64,000 nt of DNA from Cannabis sativa (lineage: Eukaryota; Streptophyta; Magnoliopsida; Rosales; Cannabaceae): NCBI RefSeq assembly GCF_029168945.1, contig NC_083602.1, forward strand, positions 29,003,323 to 29,067,322, written 5' to 3'. The notes below the pieces were generated by a model, which was given only the letters and a program-made list of their open reading frames with translations, had not been told where the DNA came from and searched no databases. Within the stretch, counting starts at the first letter, position 1. Every line of letters begins with the position of its first letter. Below are positions 9,840-25,916 of the stretch, piece by piece. The position numbers were made by a program, and so were the translations under genes.

Positions 9840-12730
9840 TAAATAAAAATGGTATTTTGGGTAGTTTAGAAAAATAATGGCATTATTTTGTACAAATTAG
9901 TAAAATGTATAAATTTTGATATAGGAGATTTTATTATGTATAAATAGGGAAATTTCCCAAGTTAAAAATAGTGGAATATTAAGTTAAATAAAGGAATATT
10001 TTGTTAAAATTTAACCAAAAAAAAAAAATACTATCGTTAAATAAAAAATTGTCGTTAGATAACTACTTTTAATATATAAAGAAATAATTTTTTTTTAGAG
10101 AATTTATGAATTCCTATATATATACATATTTAAAAAAAATATATATGAAATTATATATTTAAAAAAAAAAAATCAAGTGAAATGAATTCTTTTATATATA
10201 TATATATATTCACTTAATGTATTTTTACTATATGAACTTAATTTTATTTTATTGTACACATACATATATAAAATGACATTAAACATTTTTTTATTGTAAT
10301 ATAATTTTTATTAACTACTAATAATTCAATATTTATGTCAAATGTTAATAATTAAAATTATTATTCAAGTAAAGTATAATTAAAATAATAGTTATTTATT
10401 CTTCTATTTGTCTTATACACTTAATTAGAGTTTATAAATTTATTTAAAATATAAAGATCAGTTTCTTTTTATTTAGTTTAAATTGAAAAATATAATATAA
10501 TATGTATAGTTATTATGCAAATATTTCAATGTTATGTCAAATGATAAATAAGTTATCCTAACAAAATATAGAAAAGATTTAAATTAAAAAATAGAACTTG
10601 TACTTTTAAAGTTAAATATTTAATTCAAATAATGTCTTTTAATTTTCAAAACAATAAAAAACAATTTTACAAAAAATGAGCTTACTAAATTAAATCGTTA
10701 ATGATGAAGTTATTGATGGTGTAAATAATTAGTTTAGATGTGTTTAGTAATTTTGGTATAAAATTATAGTTGTTAATTTGTTTAGTATTTTTTGTTGGGT
10801 CGAGATACAAAATGATCTTAAATTTAAAGATTAAGTTAGTAAATGTCATTTTTTTAAAAAAAAAAAATTAAGAAAATGATCAAATATAATAAATTAGCTA
10901 ATAAAGATTATAAAAATATTTTTACTACATATTATTTTTTTTAAGGAAATATACAATAATTAAATTAAGCTATATAATATTTTTATTGCATATTATTATA
11001 TTGTTACAAAAATAAATAAATATATTCGATCATTAAATATATACAACAATATTAAATATATCGCATCACTGAAAATTAATATATCGTAGTAATAAAATTA
11101 TATACCACAAAAAATTATAACAAAACTAAATTAATACTCAAAATATATATATATATATATATATTATATTAACAAAATTATATATACCACTATTAAAATA
11201 TGTATACATACTAAAAAATTTATATATAATAAAATAAAAATTAAATATTATCTTAAATAAATGATATACTATAAACAACAAAAATTATATACCATACAAC
11301 AAAATATATATACCTACAATAAAAAATAAAATAAAATTATATAATATTATTTAAAAAATTATATATGTTATATTAAAATTATATACAACCATAAAATAAT
11401 TATACCATACTTACAAAATTATATATCACATTTATATATAATGACATAAAAATTGAATATGTACGATCTAAAATAAAATAATATACTATACAATAAAACT
11501 TATATACCATATAACAAAAAATATATACCTTATAATCGAAATATAAATATATATAATAACAACAAATAAAAATAAAAATATATAAGATGTTAATAAAATT
11601 ATATATCATGTCAATAAAAGTACAATAGAACATAAAACTTAAATATTATTTAAAAAAAATAATGTACTATATAACAAAAAATACATATATCATTCACCAA
11701 AAATATATACTAATAATAATAAGAATAAAAATATATATTATTAATATATATATGTGTATACTATACTAACCAAATGATATATCACAATTAAAATATATAT
11801 ACCATAACAATAAAATTATATACCACCATTATATATAATAAAATAGAAACTAATTGAATATTATTTAAAATAAATATACATCATATAATTAAAATATATA
11901 AAAAATAATAATTAAATATATGTAGCATGCCAATAAAATTATATACATACTTTAAAATATTTGTATTATGCTAACAAAATTATATACCACTATTATACAT
12001 AACAAAATAAAAAATACATATTATCTAAGAATAATAATATGTTATACAACAAAACAAAAATATACTGTACAACAAAATCTATATACCAACAATCCGCAAT
12101 AACTCATAAAAAATTAAAAAAAATTGACATAACTTTTAAATAAAAAAAATTTTAGCAAAACTAGTATAGATATACCATAATCTTTAAGTAATTTACTTCT
12201 AATTCTAAAAAAAATTATTGATTTTTTTTTATATGGCCAAAGATAATATAAATACTATGTTAAACTTTAATTTAAACTAAAACATTATATATTTAAGTGC
12301 CCATAAAAATTAATGACACGTATAGTTATATAAAAATATTGCATAAAATACAATTCAAACCAACCCTAATGAAGCAAAATTATGCATCGTCTTCCTTTAT
12401 GTTTATTACACATACGAACATAAATTTATATCTGCTTTGTTTTTTTTTTTTTTTTTTTTTGTTTTTTAAGACGTAAATCTACTTTCTTAAAAAAAAAAAT
12501 GGATGTATAATTTCTAAAAAAAAAAAAAAAAGAAAAGGAGGGAACAGTTTATTTTCAAACAAGGAACCCCAATTAGTTCTCTTACCTGTTCTCCTTAACA
12601 TACTGTGTTCATTCGTTATTCAATTCCTTTACACAAATAATGGTTTACTTCTTATCAGACTAAACGTTCTAAACAAATTTTATTAGACTAAACGTTCTAA
12701 AGGAATTAAGTTGAAGAATCTGGCCTACAA
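9840..12730. other. AT-rich intergenic DNA with degenerate short repeats
   Basis: No coding sequence was found. From about 10960 to 12100 a motif of type acaaaattatataccac recurs many times with irregular spacing, like a decayed AT minisatellite. (TA)n runs occur near 10195 and 11146, and a T-run near 12440-12461. The last 150 bases before 12739 are less AT-rich and are probably the promoter and leader of the next gene. Confidence 0.75.
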
Positions 12731-12738
12731 ACTTCAAT

Positions 12739-13485
12739 ATGCACAAGGACAAAGCCTCGGTCGGGATCACCCGTACATCGCCTTTGTCGGCGCTGGCAGA
12801 GCAACACCAGCCACACAAGCAAGGTCAGTTTTTTAGTTTTTATGATGGAATGGAAATGTAACTATAAAGATAAATGAAGAAAATTGATTAAGAGCTACAG
12901 TTGTGGTGGTTGTTTATACAGGTGAAATTTTCGAGAATAATAAAGAGATGGAAATGCAAATTCATGTTGAAGGAGGGGACATTTCTTTGTTAGATTCTTC
13001 TTCTGGTGGGATTTATGAGAAGTCTCTCCCATGTTTTGGTTGTGGGATTGGTTGGTTCTCGTGAGTACTATCACATTAATATCACTTCCATTGTTTACTT
13101 CAATTCAACTGTATCATGTTTTTGAATCAGAGTACAAAGACATTAATTCTCTACTAGTATTTTTTTTCCTGTCATGTTTTTTTGTACAGGTTTCTACTGG
13201 GGTTTGTATTTCCACCATTATGGTACTATGCTACAGTCCTTTATTTTGGAAACTATTACCTTAAAGATCCTAGGGAAAGACCAGGACTTGCAGCATCAGC
13301 CATTGCAGTAAGTAAACAACACAAACCAAAATACCTTCTGTCTTGTAGAGTTGGTCAAATTTGGTTTTTCTATGTGTCAATGGTTTTGTTTTATTTTATT
13401 TTTACTGGCTAATGATGATGATGTTTTGCAGGCTTTAATTTGCTCAGTCGCTATCTTGGTTTCCCTAATTGCTGTTTTCTGTTAG
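12739..13485 (+). CDS. 60S ribosomal protein L18a-like (eL20-like) small membrane protein
   Basis: Four exons: 12739-12823, 12922-13060, 13190-13307 and 13432-13485. All introns are GT-AG and the phases join, giving 131 codons plus a TAG stop. The N-terminus is polar (MHKDKASVGITRTSPL). It is followed by an EMQIHVEGGDISLLDSSSGG segment, the conserved CFGCGIGWFSFLLGFVFPP and YYLKDPRERPGLAASAIA blocks, and a hydrophobic C-terminal helix. This pattern is that of the plant L18a-like family: small proteins with two predicted membrane segments, named for similarity to eL20 but lacking the ribosomal domain. The exact role is not settled in my knowledge. The ATG at 12739 is the first in the frame just before the conserved start. 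It is convergent with the MYCBP-like gene and shows no damage. Confidence 0.9.
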
Positions 13486-14013
13486 TTGGGTTTCAGTTTT
13501 TGACTGGACACAAGGAAAATTCAACCACATGTGTTGAGTTTCCAGTACTAAATTTGGTCATACTAGTATGTATTTAGATCAATGTAAAAAGTTTACTATG
13601 AGACCCATAGTAACAGTAACACTTTTAATGAATAACTCTATTTCTAGGAAATTAGGACATGTCTTAGTCAACTTGTTGGAAGTGTATTTATTTACTTTGT
13701 TTTATCAAACGCATTATTAGGAAAATTATATCAAAATAAGTCAAAAAGCATCTATTATAAACCACGAGAAGATCTAGAAGGAAAGACTAATGATAATCAA
13801 TGTATTTATTTTCAAATGAACTACATTTAAACACTGCATATTCTCATCAAATAATGTAGGTAAGGCGAGGAGCCCAACTTCAAGGAAAATGGGTCTTGCT
13901 GTCTGATAAAGATACAATCATGCAACTATTAAGGAATAATGCTTCCTAAATGTAAATTCATATATCATTAATGAATTATTGTTTGTTTGACAATGTAATA
14001 AACTCTGTCACCT
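13486..14013. other. Convergent intergenic region
   Basis: This is the 3' flank of the eL20-like gene (aatgaataa-type polyadenylation context near 13628) and the 3' flank of the MYCBP-like gene. No ORF, repeat or RNA gene was recognised. Confidence 0.6.
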
Positions 14014-14912
14014 TCAAAGCCTATCTTTTTGAGTCTCACCATCAGAAGACTCCTTGGTCAAAGATGGTTCTTCATTGCACGAACTCTTAACCTCCTCCAA
14101 CTGCATTTAGGTTTGCGGTCATAACATGTTTAACGCGGGTAAAAAAATAGACAAGGTAACAGACAATAAAGAATCATAAGAAATGGACCACATACAGATC
14201 AGAACAAGCAAAGTAAATGTCCTAAAACATCGGTGATGAGGCTAACTAAGTTTCTCTTACTTGGAGGCAAGGTCAGGATCAACACACATAACACATGTAC
14301 CATAATTAATTCTAAGACATCACCAGCTCATGCTCTGACATTTTCATGTACAATGCATACTCTATCATGTGTGTCCTGTTATTTGCTAAGATCGACCCTA
14401 CAGATGGTTGTAATAGCAATCCATAGACATACACAAAAACACATATATTCATTCAATGTCGACCATATCATGTAATAATGTACACCTTATTTTCTTATAC
14501 TAAGCATCAGCCAACCACAACTCAATTGTACTTAAGTCATTACTTTTCATGTAACTACTACTTCAACCAAACTTTGACAAAGTTAAAATATGTGAGAATT
14601 GGGTCTTGACTTTTTATTTGTGAAATCATTGGCAACAGCAAGTAAGGGGAGAAAAAAGCAGATTTTGCAATGCAAGCAAACCTCTTTACAGATTTCTTGA
14701 TGTGAAATGGAAAGCTGGTTGAACTTAGTTTTTAAATCTGACAGTTCAGCTTGTAACTTTTCATAATCAGAGGCAGATGGTCCCCCTAGTTTTTGTTGAA
14801 TAAACCTGTCACAATGAAAAACAACCACCTTAAATACTCACAAAACCATCTCACCAGGTAAACGTCTCTTAAGAGTAATAATTGAGATTGACTGTATGTC
14901 TTTTTCAAACTA

Positions 14913-14951
<39 letters not shown>

Positions 14952-15470
14952 CCAGAAAAAAAATCAAGTATACATATATGAAGCCAGATCTTCAATTAAC
15001 ATAACTGGAGCAATAATTGTCTACAGAAAATCAAAGTAACAAAAAACCCTAAACTCATATTAAAAAAGGGGCCTGCAATTCATAGGAAAGAACTTACTCG
15101 AGAGCAGCGGAAGGCTTCTCATTTTGCTCATATAAAGAGACCAGAGCTACCAAATAGATAGAAGAATTGTTTATCAACAATCATAAATAATATGAGATTA
15201 CAAACCCAAAAACAAGAATCAACCCAGAAGAGATATTGACACAAAAATGTAAAATTAAACCTTTGGTGAGAGCATCAACAACACCACTGGACTCTAAATA
15301 TTTCCTGAAAGCTTCTTTCTTGGCATCTTTTTCCTATATATAAGCACACATTTTACAATTGAATTGAATTGAATTGAGTGATGTTTCTGATAAGATCTGT
15401 ATAGGCAATAACAGAGAAAATGCAAAATGAGGAAGACATGGGAAAAGCATACCTCTTTAAAGGGTATCAT
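14014..15470 (-). CDS. MYCBP/AMY-1-like small coiled-coil protein
   Basis: Five exons on the minus strand: 15470-15453, 15333-15261, 15146-15098, 14805-14682 and 14100-14014. All introns are GT-AG, and the total is 351 nt (116 residues plus TGA). The product starts MIPFKEEKDAKKEAFRKYLE, followed by SSGVVDALTKALVSLYEQNE and KPSAALEFIQQKLGGPSASD. A heptad-like Leu/Glu-rich helix (YEKLQAELSDLKTKFNQL) and an acidic tail follow. This order matches plant homologues of human MYCBP (AMY-1), a small adaptor that binds Myc and A-kinase anchoring proteins in animals; the plant role is not known to me. The upstream reading frame is open but has no ATG, so the ATG at 15470 is chosen. A 36-codon upstream ORF overlaps this start. 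Intact. Confidence 0.87.
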
Positions 15471-15567
15471 GGTATTGGATGGAATTGCTCTGAAAATGAA
15501 TTGAAGCTCTTTCTTCCACTTTTCCTTGTTCTTCTTCTTCTTCTTGTCTTTCTTCTCGTTTGGCCAT
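15457..15567 (-). other. Upstream ORF overlapping the MYCBP-like start codon
   Basis: An ATG in good context (tccATGGCC) opens a 36-codon frame rich in Glu/Gln. It ends with TAA at 15459-15457, past the main ATG at 15470 and in another frame. If the transcript starts upstream of 15567, ribosomes must leak past this ATG to reach the main ORF, so it would lower translation. The transcription start is unknown. Confidence 0.6.
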
Positions 15568-16199
15568 GGAGTTAAGTAAAGTAGTGAGTGTTACTACTTA
15601 TCAGCTCCAACCAACCTTACCTCAAACCCCACCTTACTCCTTTTAATTCACTAAAAATAGAAAAACATATATGTGATCTCAAGACATTAATGATAAATTT
15701 ATCGATTTTATTTATTTTTGGAAAATAAATTTATAATGTAATTATTCATAACCAAAGGCCTTTTTATTATATTCAACTCAAAACACAAACACTAAAGAAA
15801 CAGATTTTCGTCAGATTTCTAAATAAATGAACGCATATTTTTTATTCTTTAAAAAAAATGTACGCATATAATTTCATATATAACTTGTTGGGTATGAAAA
15901 TGAAATAAAATTTTAAACAAACTTTAGTGAAGTTGATTAGATTCTTATACAAAGTGCTTAGGACTTTTCAATATATTTACGAATTATAATTAATTTTTTA
16001 TTACATTCTTATAGAACCCAAAGTCATCACTTAAAATATATATATGAATTTGTCATTTTATATATATATTTTGGTTAATTATGAAGTAATCTCTATTAAA
16101 TTGACCATACATGAAAGCACAGCCTATCCATTTTGAGCTAATTAGCAAAGCCTAGACTAATTAGTACAACTTTACATTTGAAAAAAAAAATACATTAGA
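15568..16199. other. Intergenic region between PIG-K and the MYCBP-like gene
   Basis: This AT-rich DNA should include the MYCBP-like promoter on the minus strand. No ORF or repeat was recognised, and no convincing TATA box is singled out. Confidence 0.5.
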
Positions 16200-16355
16200 T
16201 CTTCATTATGCCTCAGTATTATTTGTTTGGCTTTGGCTGTAGCCTGTAATATCGCCAATCTACTTTTTTTTTTCTCTTTTTAATTTGGTAATACAATCTT
16301 ATCTAAGGTATAAAGCACCAATGCAACTGTAGCTCAAAAAAAAAAAAAAAAAATA
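16200..16355 (+). mobile_element. Possible 5'-truncated LINE or SINE 3' end with A-tail
   Basis: A short unique stretch ends ...gtagctc followed by a run of about 17 A. The ending resembles the 3' end of LINE-A (ccagctc plus A-run near 25950). No clear target-site duplication was found, so this is only a candidate. Confidence 0.35.
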
Positions 16356-16531
16356 AAACATTATAAGGAATTTATTATGGAATGTCACTTGAGCATCTTC
16401 CTTCCTCTATAAAAAGACCAAAAATCTACGTAGACAATGAAAAAATATAGGGAAAATACTGTAAAAACCCATATTGGGTTCAACTGGCCCAGCATCAAGG
16501 GTAAGAGATTACATATGCTCAAAGCTCAAAA

Positions 16532-19589
<3,058 letters not shown>

Positions 19590-20048
19590 AAATTATTATG
19601 GCCACATACAACTCTGGTCAACGTCTAAATATAAAAAAGGAGTTATATTTGGTCCAGCATTTGAGTGTAGGAAGGAAACCCTACTCACGCCAATTCCAAT
19701 CTACACCATTACAATTCACAACTTCGATCATAATGGGGGAAACAGCGAACAACCTCCATAGAAGAGCTTGATTTACATCTATTATGAAGGGATGAATCAG
19801 AACGGAATGTGTTCCTGAGAAGTGAGAATGATGAGGATCTGATTAGATCGCCAGTAGAGATAGGCTAAAGAACCTTCGGATTTTAGATTTTATTTTGAGA
19901 AAATGTGAATTTCCATTAGGCTAGCATCTATCGGTTTGATCGGTTATTTTTCTAAATAAAAATGAATTCGATTTTTAGTTTGGATTAGTGCAATCTGAAA
20001 ACCGACACATAAGTTCAAAACCTATCCGTTCTACAAAATATAACTACA
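19590..20048. other. 5' flank of PIG-K up to the LINE-A insertion
   Basis: This should hold the PIG-K promoter on the minus strand. A TATATTTA-like sequence lies about 45 bases upstream of the first ATG (near 19630), too weak and too close to be called. An ORF across 19327-19761 is antisense to PIG-K exon 1 and is not a gene. LINE-A inserted about 460 bp upstream of the PIG-K start. Confidence 0.5.
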
Positions 20049-20065
20049 ACTATACAAATTAATTG
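20049..20065. repeat. Left TSD of LINE-A (actatacaaattaattg)
   Basis: This 17-bp direct repeat is identical to 25959-25975 and flanks the LINE and its A-tail, which proves the element ends. Confidence 0.95.
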
Positions 20066-20250
20066 GGTCGAGCCTTGTCTGCCCTTTAGTTTGCTCTGTG
20101 GCAGTTTGTCCGTTTTTTTCATTTTAACTGTCTTGCTTTGCATTTTTCCCCCTCATTATTCGAATATAACTGTTCCCGCCTGCTTCCTCTTGCAATTTTT
20201 TCTTCATTTCTGGGTTCAACCAATGAAGAATTTCATCCCAACCATGTCTG

Positions 20251-21811
20251 ATGCATTGTCAATCCGAGAGAGAGATCATTAACTTGTCCAACTTAAACAT
20301 CCCTCCTCCAAGGCCTGTCAGTAATCGACTGATCTGTAGGATATTTTCCAAGAAAGGATACAACCCCAAAACTCTTAAGAACTTCATTACCAAACAGTGG
20401 GTTGGTCGTTTTGCTGTAGCCATTTCGGACTATGATGCTTCAACAGATTCATACACAGTTTTTTTCGGCTGTGAAGGAGATCTTAAGAGAATGATGGCTA
20501 AAGAACCTTGGCATTTCCACAACTTACATATGATCCTATGTCCACCAAGTGTTCTGCAAAATGCTACTTTGGAAAGTTACACTCTTACTCCTTTTTGGAT
20601 TCAAGTGTTCCGATTGCCCTTTCTTAGCAAAACTGAAGCACTTGCAAAAATCCTTGGCAATATGATCAGCAAGTTCCTTGAAGTTTTTGAAGATTCTCTA
20701 AATGAAGGGTGGGGGCCTTTTCTTCGAATGCGTGTTGAAATTGATGTCTCAAAACCTCTTTTACGTGGTCAGTTTGTTACTTTTCCTTGGATGAATGATG
20801 AACTTTGGATCGATTGCCGTTATGAAAGACTACCGGACTTTTGTTACGAGTGTGGAATCATTGGACATGTTTTTGATAAATGCTCTCGGTTTTTAGAAAA
20901 AATAGATGAAGGTGTTGAACCAAATCTGCCATATGGTCCTTGGATGGAAGGATCTTCCCTTCCAAGATCTAGTTATGATCGATACCGACAAGATTTTTCT
21001 AAAGAGGGTCCTTGGCCTTTTCTCACTCGGCTGGCTCGTAACACAATCAATCTGATTCTTGAGCACCCACGACATCTTCCTGCTGCCCCTGCCAATGCTA
21101 CATCTTCAGAGAAAGGCAAACAAGTATTGGATTCCACAAACATCATTGAATCCAATAACAAGAATTTACACTCTTTGCAACTCACTGGTGTATCTTCTCA
21201 ATCTCCCAAAAGGCTCTCTGTTAAGGATCAGGCTTCTTCATCTTGTTTTAAAGAAATTCCAATTGATAAGTTATCTCCTTCAAATAACAGTGGATTTCAT
21301 ACACCTGCTTCTGCAATTGAATATCCCTCTCGGAGTGCCGCCATCAGCCCCACGGTATCACATATAACACCTAATCTTAATCCATCATTAGCCTCTACTC
21401 CAGTGGCCACATACCCCCCCCCCCCTTACCTCCACTCACTTCCAAAAACCAGTATCTCTTTCTATGCCAATCCCTCCAGCCTATATTCACATGTCAACTG
21501 AATTCAGTACACGATCCACTATGTCTTCTTCCTCTGTCATCTCAACGTCCACTGCTGCAAATTCACCACCGGTTATTGAGAACCGTATGTCCTCCCTCTT
21601 CACCAAACGACAACTTTCAACCTCAGGAGGGAATGTTCGTAATGTGCTAAAAAAATTTCGCACAAGGGGTTCACCACTAGCTGATACTACCAACATCAAC
21701 TTGCTTCAACAATCAGATTCTTCGTCTGAATATTCAGACAATTCACGGATAGATGAGGATTGTGTTGCTTCCTTGGTGAAGGCTGTTCCACAGCCTCGCC
21801 AATTGCCATGA
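20251..21811 (+). pseudogene. LINE-A ORF1 (DUF4283 plus CCHC knuckle), frameshifted
   Basis: The first part (20251 to about 21414) encodes a DUF4283-type nucleic-acid-binding module (residues about 25-150; LICRIFSKKGYN, then WHFHNLHMILCPP, then FWIQVFRLPF). A CCHC zinc knuckle CYECGIIGHVFDKC follows near 20841-20883, and then a Ser/Pro-rich tail. A run of 12 C (21414-21425) shifts the frame, so the first frame stops at 21501. The tail continues in another frame (21464-21811) to a TGA that overlaps the ORF2 start codon (ATGA, 21808-21811). ORF1 proteins of plant L1s bind the element RNA. Confidence 0.9.
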
Positions 21812-24800
21812 ATATCGTCTCTTGGAATGCTCGGGGCTTGAGTAACCCGAGAGCATTCTGTCATTTGCGTTTACTCACCTCTCAGTGTCATCCCGATGTT
21901 ATTTTTATTATGGAGTCTAAGTTAAAGTTAGGTTCTATTACTAAGTTTCGAAATGCATTAAAGTTTCCTAATGGTATTGAAGTTCCTAGAGTAGGTCTAA
22001 GTGGTGGTATTTTATTTCTGTGGAAGTCCAATGTAAATGTATCTATTCTTAATTATGGTAAAAACTTTGTTGACTGTTATATTGGCTTTGTTGATGGTCC
22101 ATCTTTTCATTTTTCTGGTTTTTATGGTGCTCCATGTTCTTCTCAAAGGCACTTCACTTGGGAATTACTAAACAAACTAAAAGATACAGCACCTCTCTTT
22201 CCTTGGTTAGCCATTGGAGATTTTAATGAAGTCATATCTAACCAAGATAAGCTTGGTGGCCCTTTGCGTGATGAGCACCAAATTGATGCCTTCAGATCTG
22301 CCATTGATAGTTGTGGTTTACAAGAAATTGATTTCTCTGGTGACAGATTTACATGGCATAACAAGCACACTCAAAACACAAATGTCAAAGAAAGGCTTGA
22401 TTATGGTTTTCTTAATCAATACTGGTTTGATGTTTTTGTTACTCCAACAATTGAGCACTTGGATTTCTTTGGTTCCGATCACAGAGCACTACGAGTACAT
22501 ATTTCCGTGCCTTCTGCAACACCTGTTCAGAGATTTAAATCTCGGTTTCGCTTTGAAAAAATATGGCTAAAGGAAGAGCAATGCCTCGACATCATCACCA
22601 ACAATTGGCTTAGTACCGAGACTGATCCCACCAGCAACCTTCTTAATAATCTGTCAAATTGTGCTTCTCAGCTTCAGCAATGGCATCGCTCCAAGTTTGG
22701 TGATTTACCTAAAAAAATAAAAATTTCACAGCAAAAGATTGAAGCTCTCAATAATAAACACGATACAAGCACCAGCCATTTTGAAGAGATTAAATTGAGT
22801 GAGTCCATTCTTGATGAATTATTAACTCAAGAAGAAGAGTACTGGAAACAACGTTCTCGAATCTCATGGTTGCAATCAGGTGACTCTAACACCCGATTTT
22901 TTCATCAAAAAGCATCAAGTCGCAGAACCAATAATACTATCCGCATGCTCACTGATGACCAAGGCATTGAACATACTTCAACTGATGGAATTACTCATGT
23001 TGTCCAGTCTTATTTTCAATCTTTATTCACCTCTGAAGGTATTGATGCTGCTGCTCTCCATCAGGTTATTTCCACAGTCCCGAGTCTCATCACAGCAGAA
23101 ACCAATCAGATTCTAACTCGGCCTTACACAGCTACTGAAGTATACGAGACTCTTAAATCCATGCAATCTGATGGCAGCCCTGGAATTGACGGAATGTCCG
23201 TCATGTTTTACACTAATTATTGGGAAATTGTTGGCGATCTTGTTACTCAAACTGTCCTTAACATTCTCAATGATGGAGGTGACCCTTCAAGCTTTAATCA
23301 AACAGTCATCACATTGATCCCAAAGGTGAAACGGCCAACCACTATCACTCAGCTTCGTCCCATAAGTTTGCGTAATGTGCTTTATAAATTGGTCTCCAAA
23401 GCAATTGTTCTTCGATTACAACCGATCCTTGGTGATGTCATTTCTGAATCTCAAAGTGCATTCCTCAAATCAAGGCTAATCACGGATAATATTCTCATAG
23501 CCTTTGAACTTTTGCATTCTCTTAAGCACTTAAAGAGGGGCAAAGAAGGATATGCTGCTATCAAATTAGACATGAGCAAAGCATTCGATAGGGTGGAATG
23601 GCATTTCATTCAGCATATGATGTTAACTTTGGGTTTTGATCCTTCAGTTGTCAATCTTATTATCCGATGTCTCTCAAGTGTCTCCTTTTCGTTCCTCATT
23701 AATGGCTCTATTCAAGGTAAAGTTCTTCCTACTCGTGGTATTAGACAAGGGGACCCTCTATCCACTTATCTATTTATACTGTGTGCTGAAGGACTTTCAA
23801 GGCTTCTACAACATGAAGAATCAAGAGGTAATTTACATGGTCTAAAAGTGTCTCGGCATGCCCCTAGTGTTTCACACTTGTTCTTCGCTGATGATAGTTT
23901 GCTTATATGTCGGGCCAACACCAAATCGGCTACTGCTCTTAAGGATTCCCTTGATGTTTATTGTCGGGCTTCAAGCCAAAAGCTTAATCTAGACAATTTT
24001 CACCAAATACTCTACCTTCGGTTCAAGCTCATTTACATCAAATTCTCCAAATGCCAGTTAAACCATGTCACGAAAGGTATCTGGGGCTCCCATCATACTC
24101 AGGAAGGGATAAGAAGGTGTTGTTTGGAGACATTAAAGAGAAACTTTGGAAACAATTATCTGCTTGGCAAGAACAACTGTTCTCTATTGGTGGAAAGGAA
24201 GTTTTGCTAAAAGTCGTAGCTCAATCCATCCCCACGTATGCAATGAGTTGTTTCAGACTCTCCAAGTCTCTTATTCACCAAATTGAGGTCATGATGAATA
24301 AATTTTGGTGGGGTTCAAACTCTTCTAAATCGGGTATCAATTGGAAGACTTGGTCTGCTCTTTGTCAACCAAAATCTGAAGGTGGAATAGGTTTTAAGAG
24401 TTTCATTCACTTCAACCAAGCTATGCTAGCTAAACAGGCTTGGCGGGTTTTCTCTAATCCCACTTCTTTGCTTTGTCGTATTCTCAAAGCTAGATACTTT
24501 TCCAATTCTTCCTTTCTGGTTTCTAACAAAGGCTCCTGCCCTTCTCTTACTTGGCAAGGAATTGTTTGGGGTAAAGAACTTCTTGTAAAGGGACTCAGAT
24601 GGAAAGTTGGTTCTGGTCAAAGCATTTTGTGTAACTCTGATCCTTGGATTCCTGGTATAACAAATTTTTTGCCTTTGAGATCAAATGGGATTGAACCAGA
24701 TCAGCGTGTATCTTCCCTCATCACTTCAGCAAGACAGTGGGATTTGGAGGTCTTAAATGCCTCTTTTCTTGCTTCAGATGTGGATAAAATTCTTCAAATT

Positions 24801-25916
24801 CCATTACCCATTTTCCCTACTGAGGATACTCTAATCTGGCACTTTGAAACAAATGGTGCGTACACAGTAAAGACGGGTTATACATTGGCCACTAATTTAG
24901 AAGAATAGCAACCTGTTGTCTCGGGCATTCAAGTTCAAAGCTGGTGGAATAAATTCTGGTCTTTCTCTCTTCCATCTAAAGTGCTAATTTTCTTGTGGCG
25001 GGCTCTAAATGATTGTCTTCCCACAGCTGCAACACTTCATCATCGACATATTGCTGATTCTCCTATATGTCCAATCTGTAAATCAGCTACTGAGACCACT
25101 ATTCATGCATTGTTTTTCTGCAAGAGACCAAAAAAGATATGGCCAACTTCATCCTTTTCTCTTTCCCATGTGATTACTGAACATATGTCCCTTACATAAA
25201 TTCTCCTTTATGCTTCGGATTCGTGGACAGATCTTCAGATGGAACAATTCATCACAATCCTTTGGCTACTTTGGAATGAGAAAAATAAGGAAAATCATGC
25301 TAATAAAACAAAGTCGTATGACATGCTTACTTACTTTGCTCTATCTTATTTGGAAGATTATCAAGCAGCTCAGAAGCAATGTTGTAGCTCTGTTCTCTCT
25401 ACTGCAGCTTCTCTTGACAGAATGCAACAAAAAACTGAAGCCTCTTGGCTCAATCCTCCCACAGGTCGGCTTAAATTAAATACTGATGCTGCCATCAATC
25501 AGGAGACTCGTGTTATAGGTTGTGGAGCTATCCTTCGCAACTCAGATGGAGACATTGTTACAGCCTTTTCAAAGCCTGTTGTAGGCTCTTTTCGGCCTGA
25601 AGTTATGGAAGCTCTTGCTTTAATGTATGGATTGCAATGGTTAATTGATAATGGTCTGAATGCTCATTACATAGAGACTGATTCTCTTGTTGTGGCCAAA
25701 GGACTACAATCCCCTATTACTTCAGTGTCAGACTTTCATTGTCTTTTATCAGACATTATGCATCTAGTGTCCTACTTCCCTGGAGTACAAATCGGTCATG
25801 TATACAGATCTGCTAATTCGGCGGCTCATCTACTTGCCAAATATGCTCTCTCGGTGGACTCTATTTGTTCTTGGTTGGAGGAAATGCCTCCCCCGTTAAA
25901 TGCTTTTGTATTATGA
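21808..25916 (+). pseudogene. LINE-A ORF2: endonuclease, reverse transcriptase, zf-RVT, RNase H; disrupted
   Basis: An APE-type endonuclease ([35 protein letters not shown]) is followed by RT ([27 protein letters not shown] at about 23884). The frame breaks near 23995-24005, just after KLNLDN, where several bases seem missing. It resumes to 25916 with in-frame stops at 24906 (TAG) and 25197 (TAA). The second part has the zf-RVT region ([27 protein letters not shown]) and a C-terminal RNase H (LNTDAA, EVMEALA, ETDSL). Plant L1 enzymes of this kind nick target DNA and reverse-transcribe the element at the nick. Confidence 0.92.

Noticed and set aside
11400..11633. Hydrophobic 77-codon ORF
   Set aside because: It is a composition artefact of the AT minisatellite.
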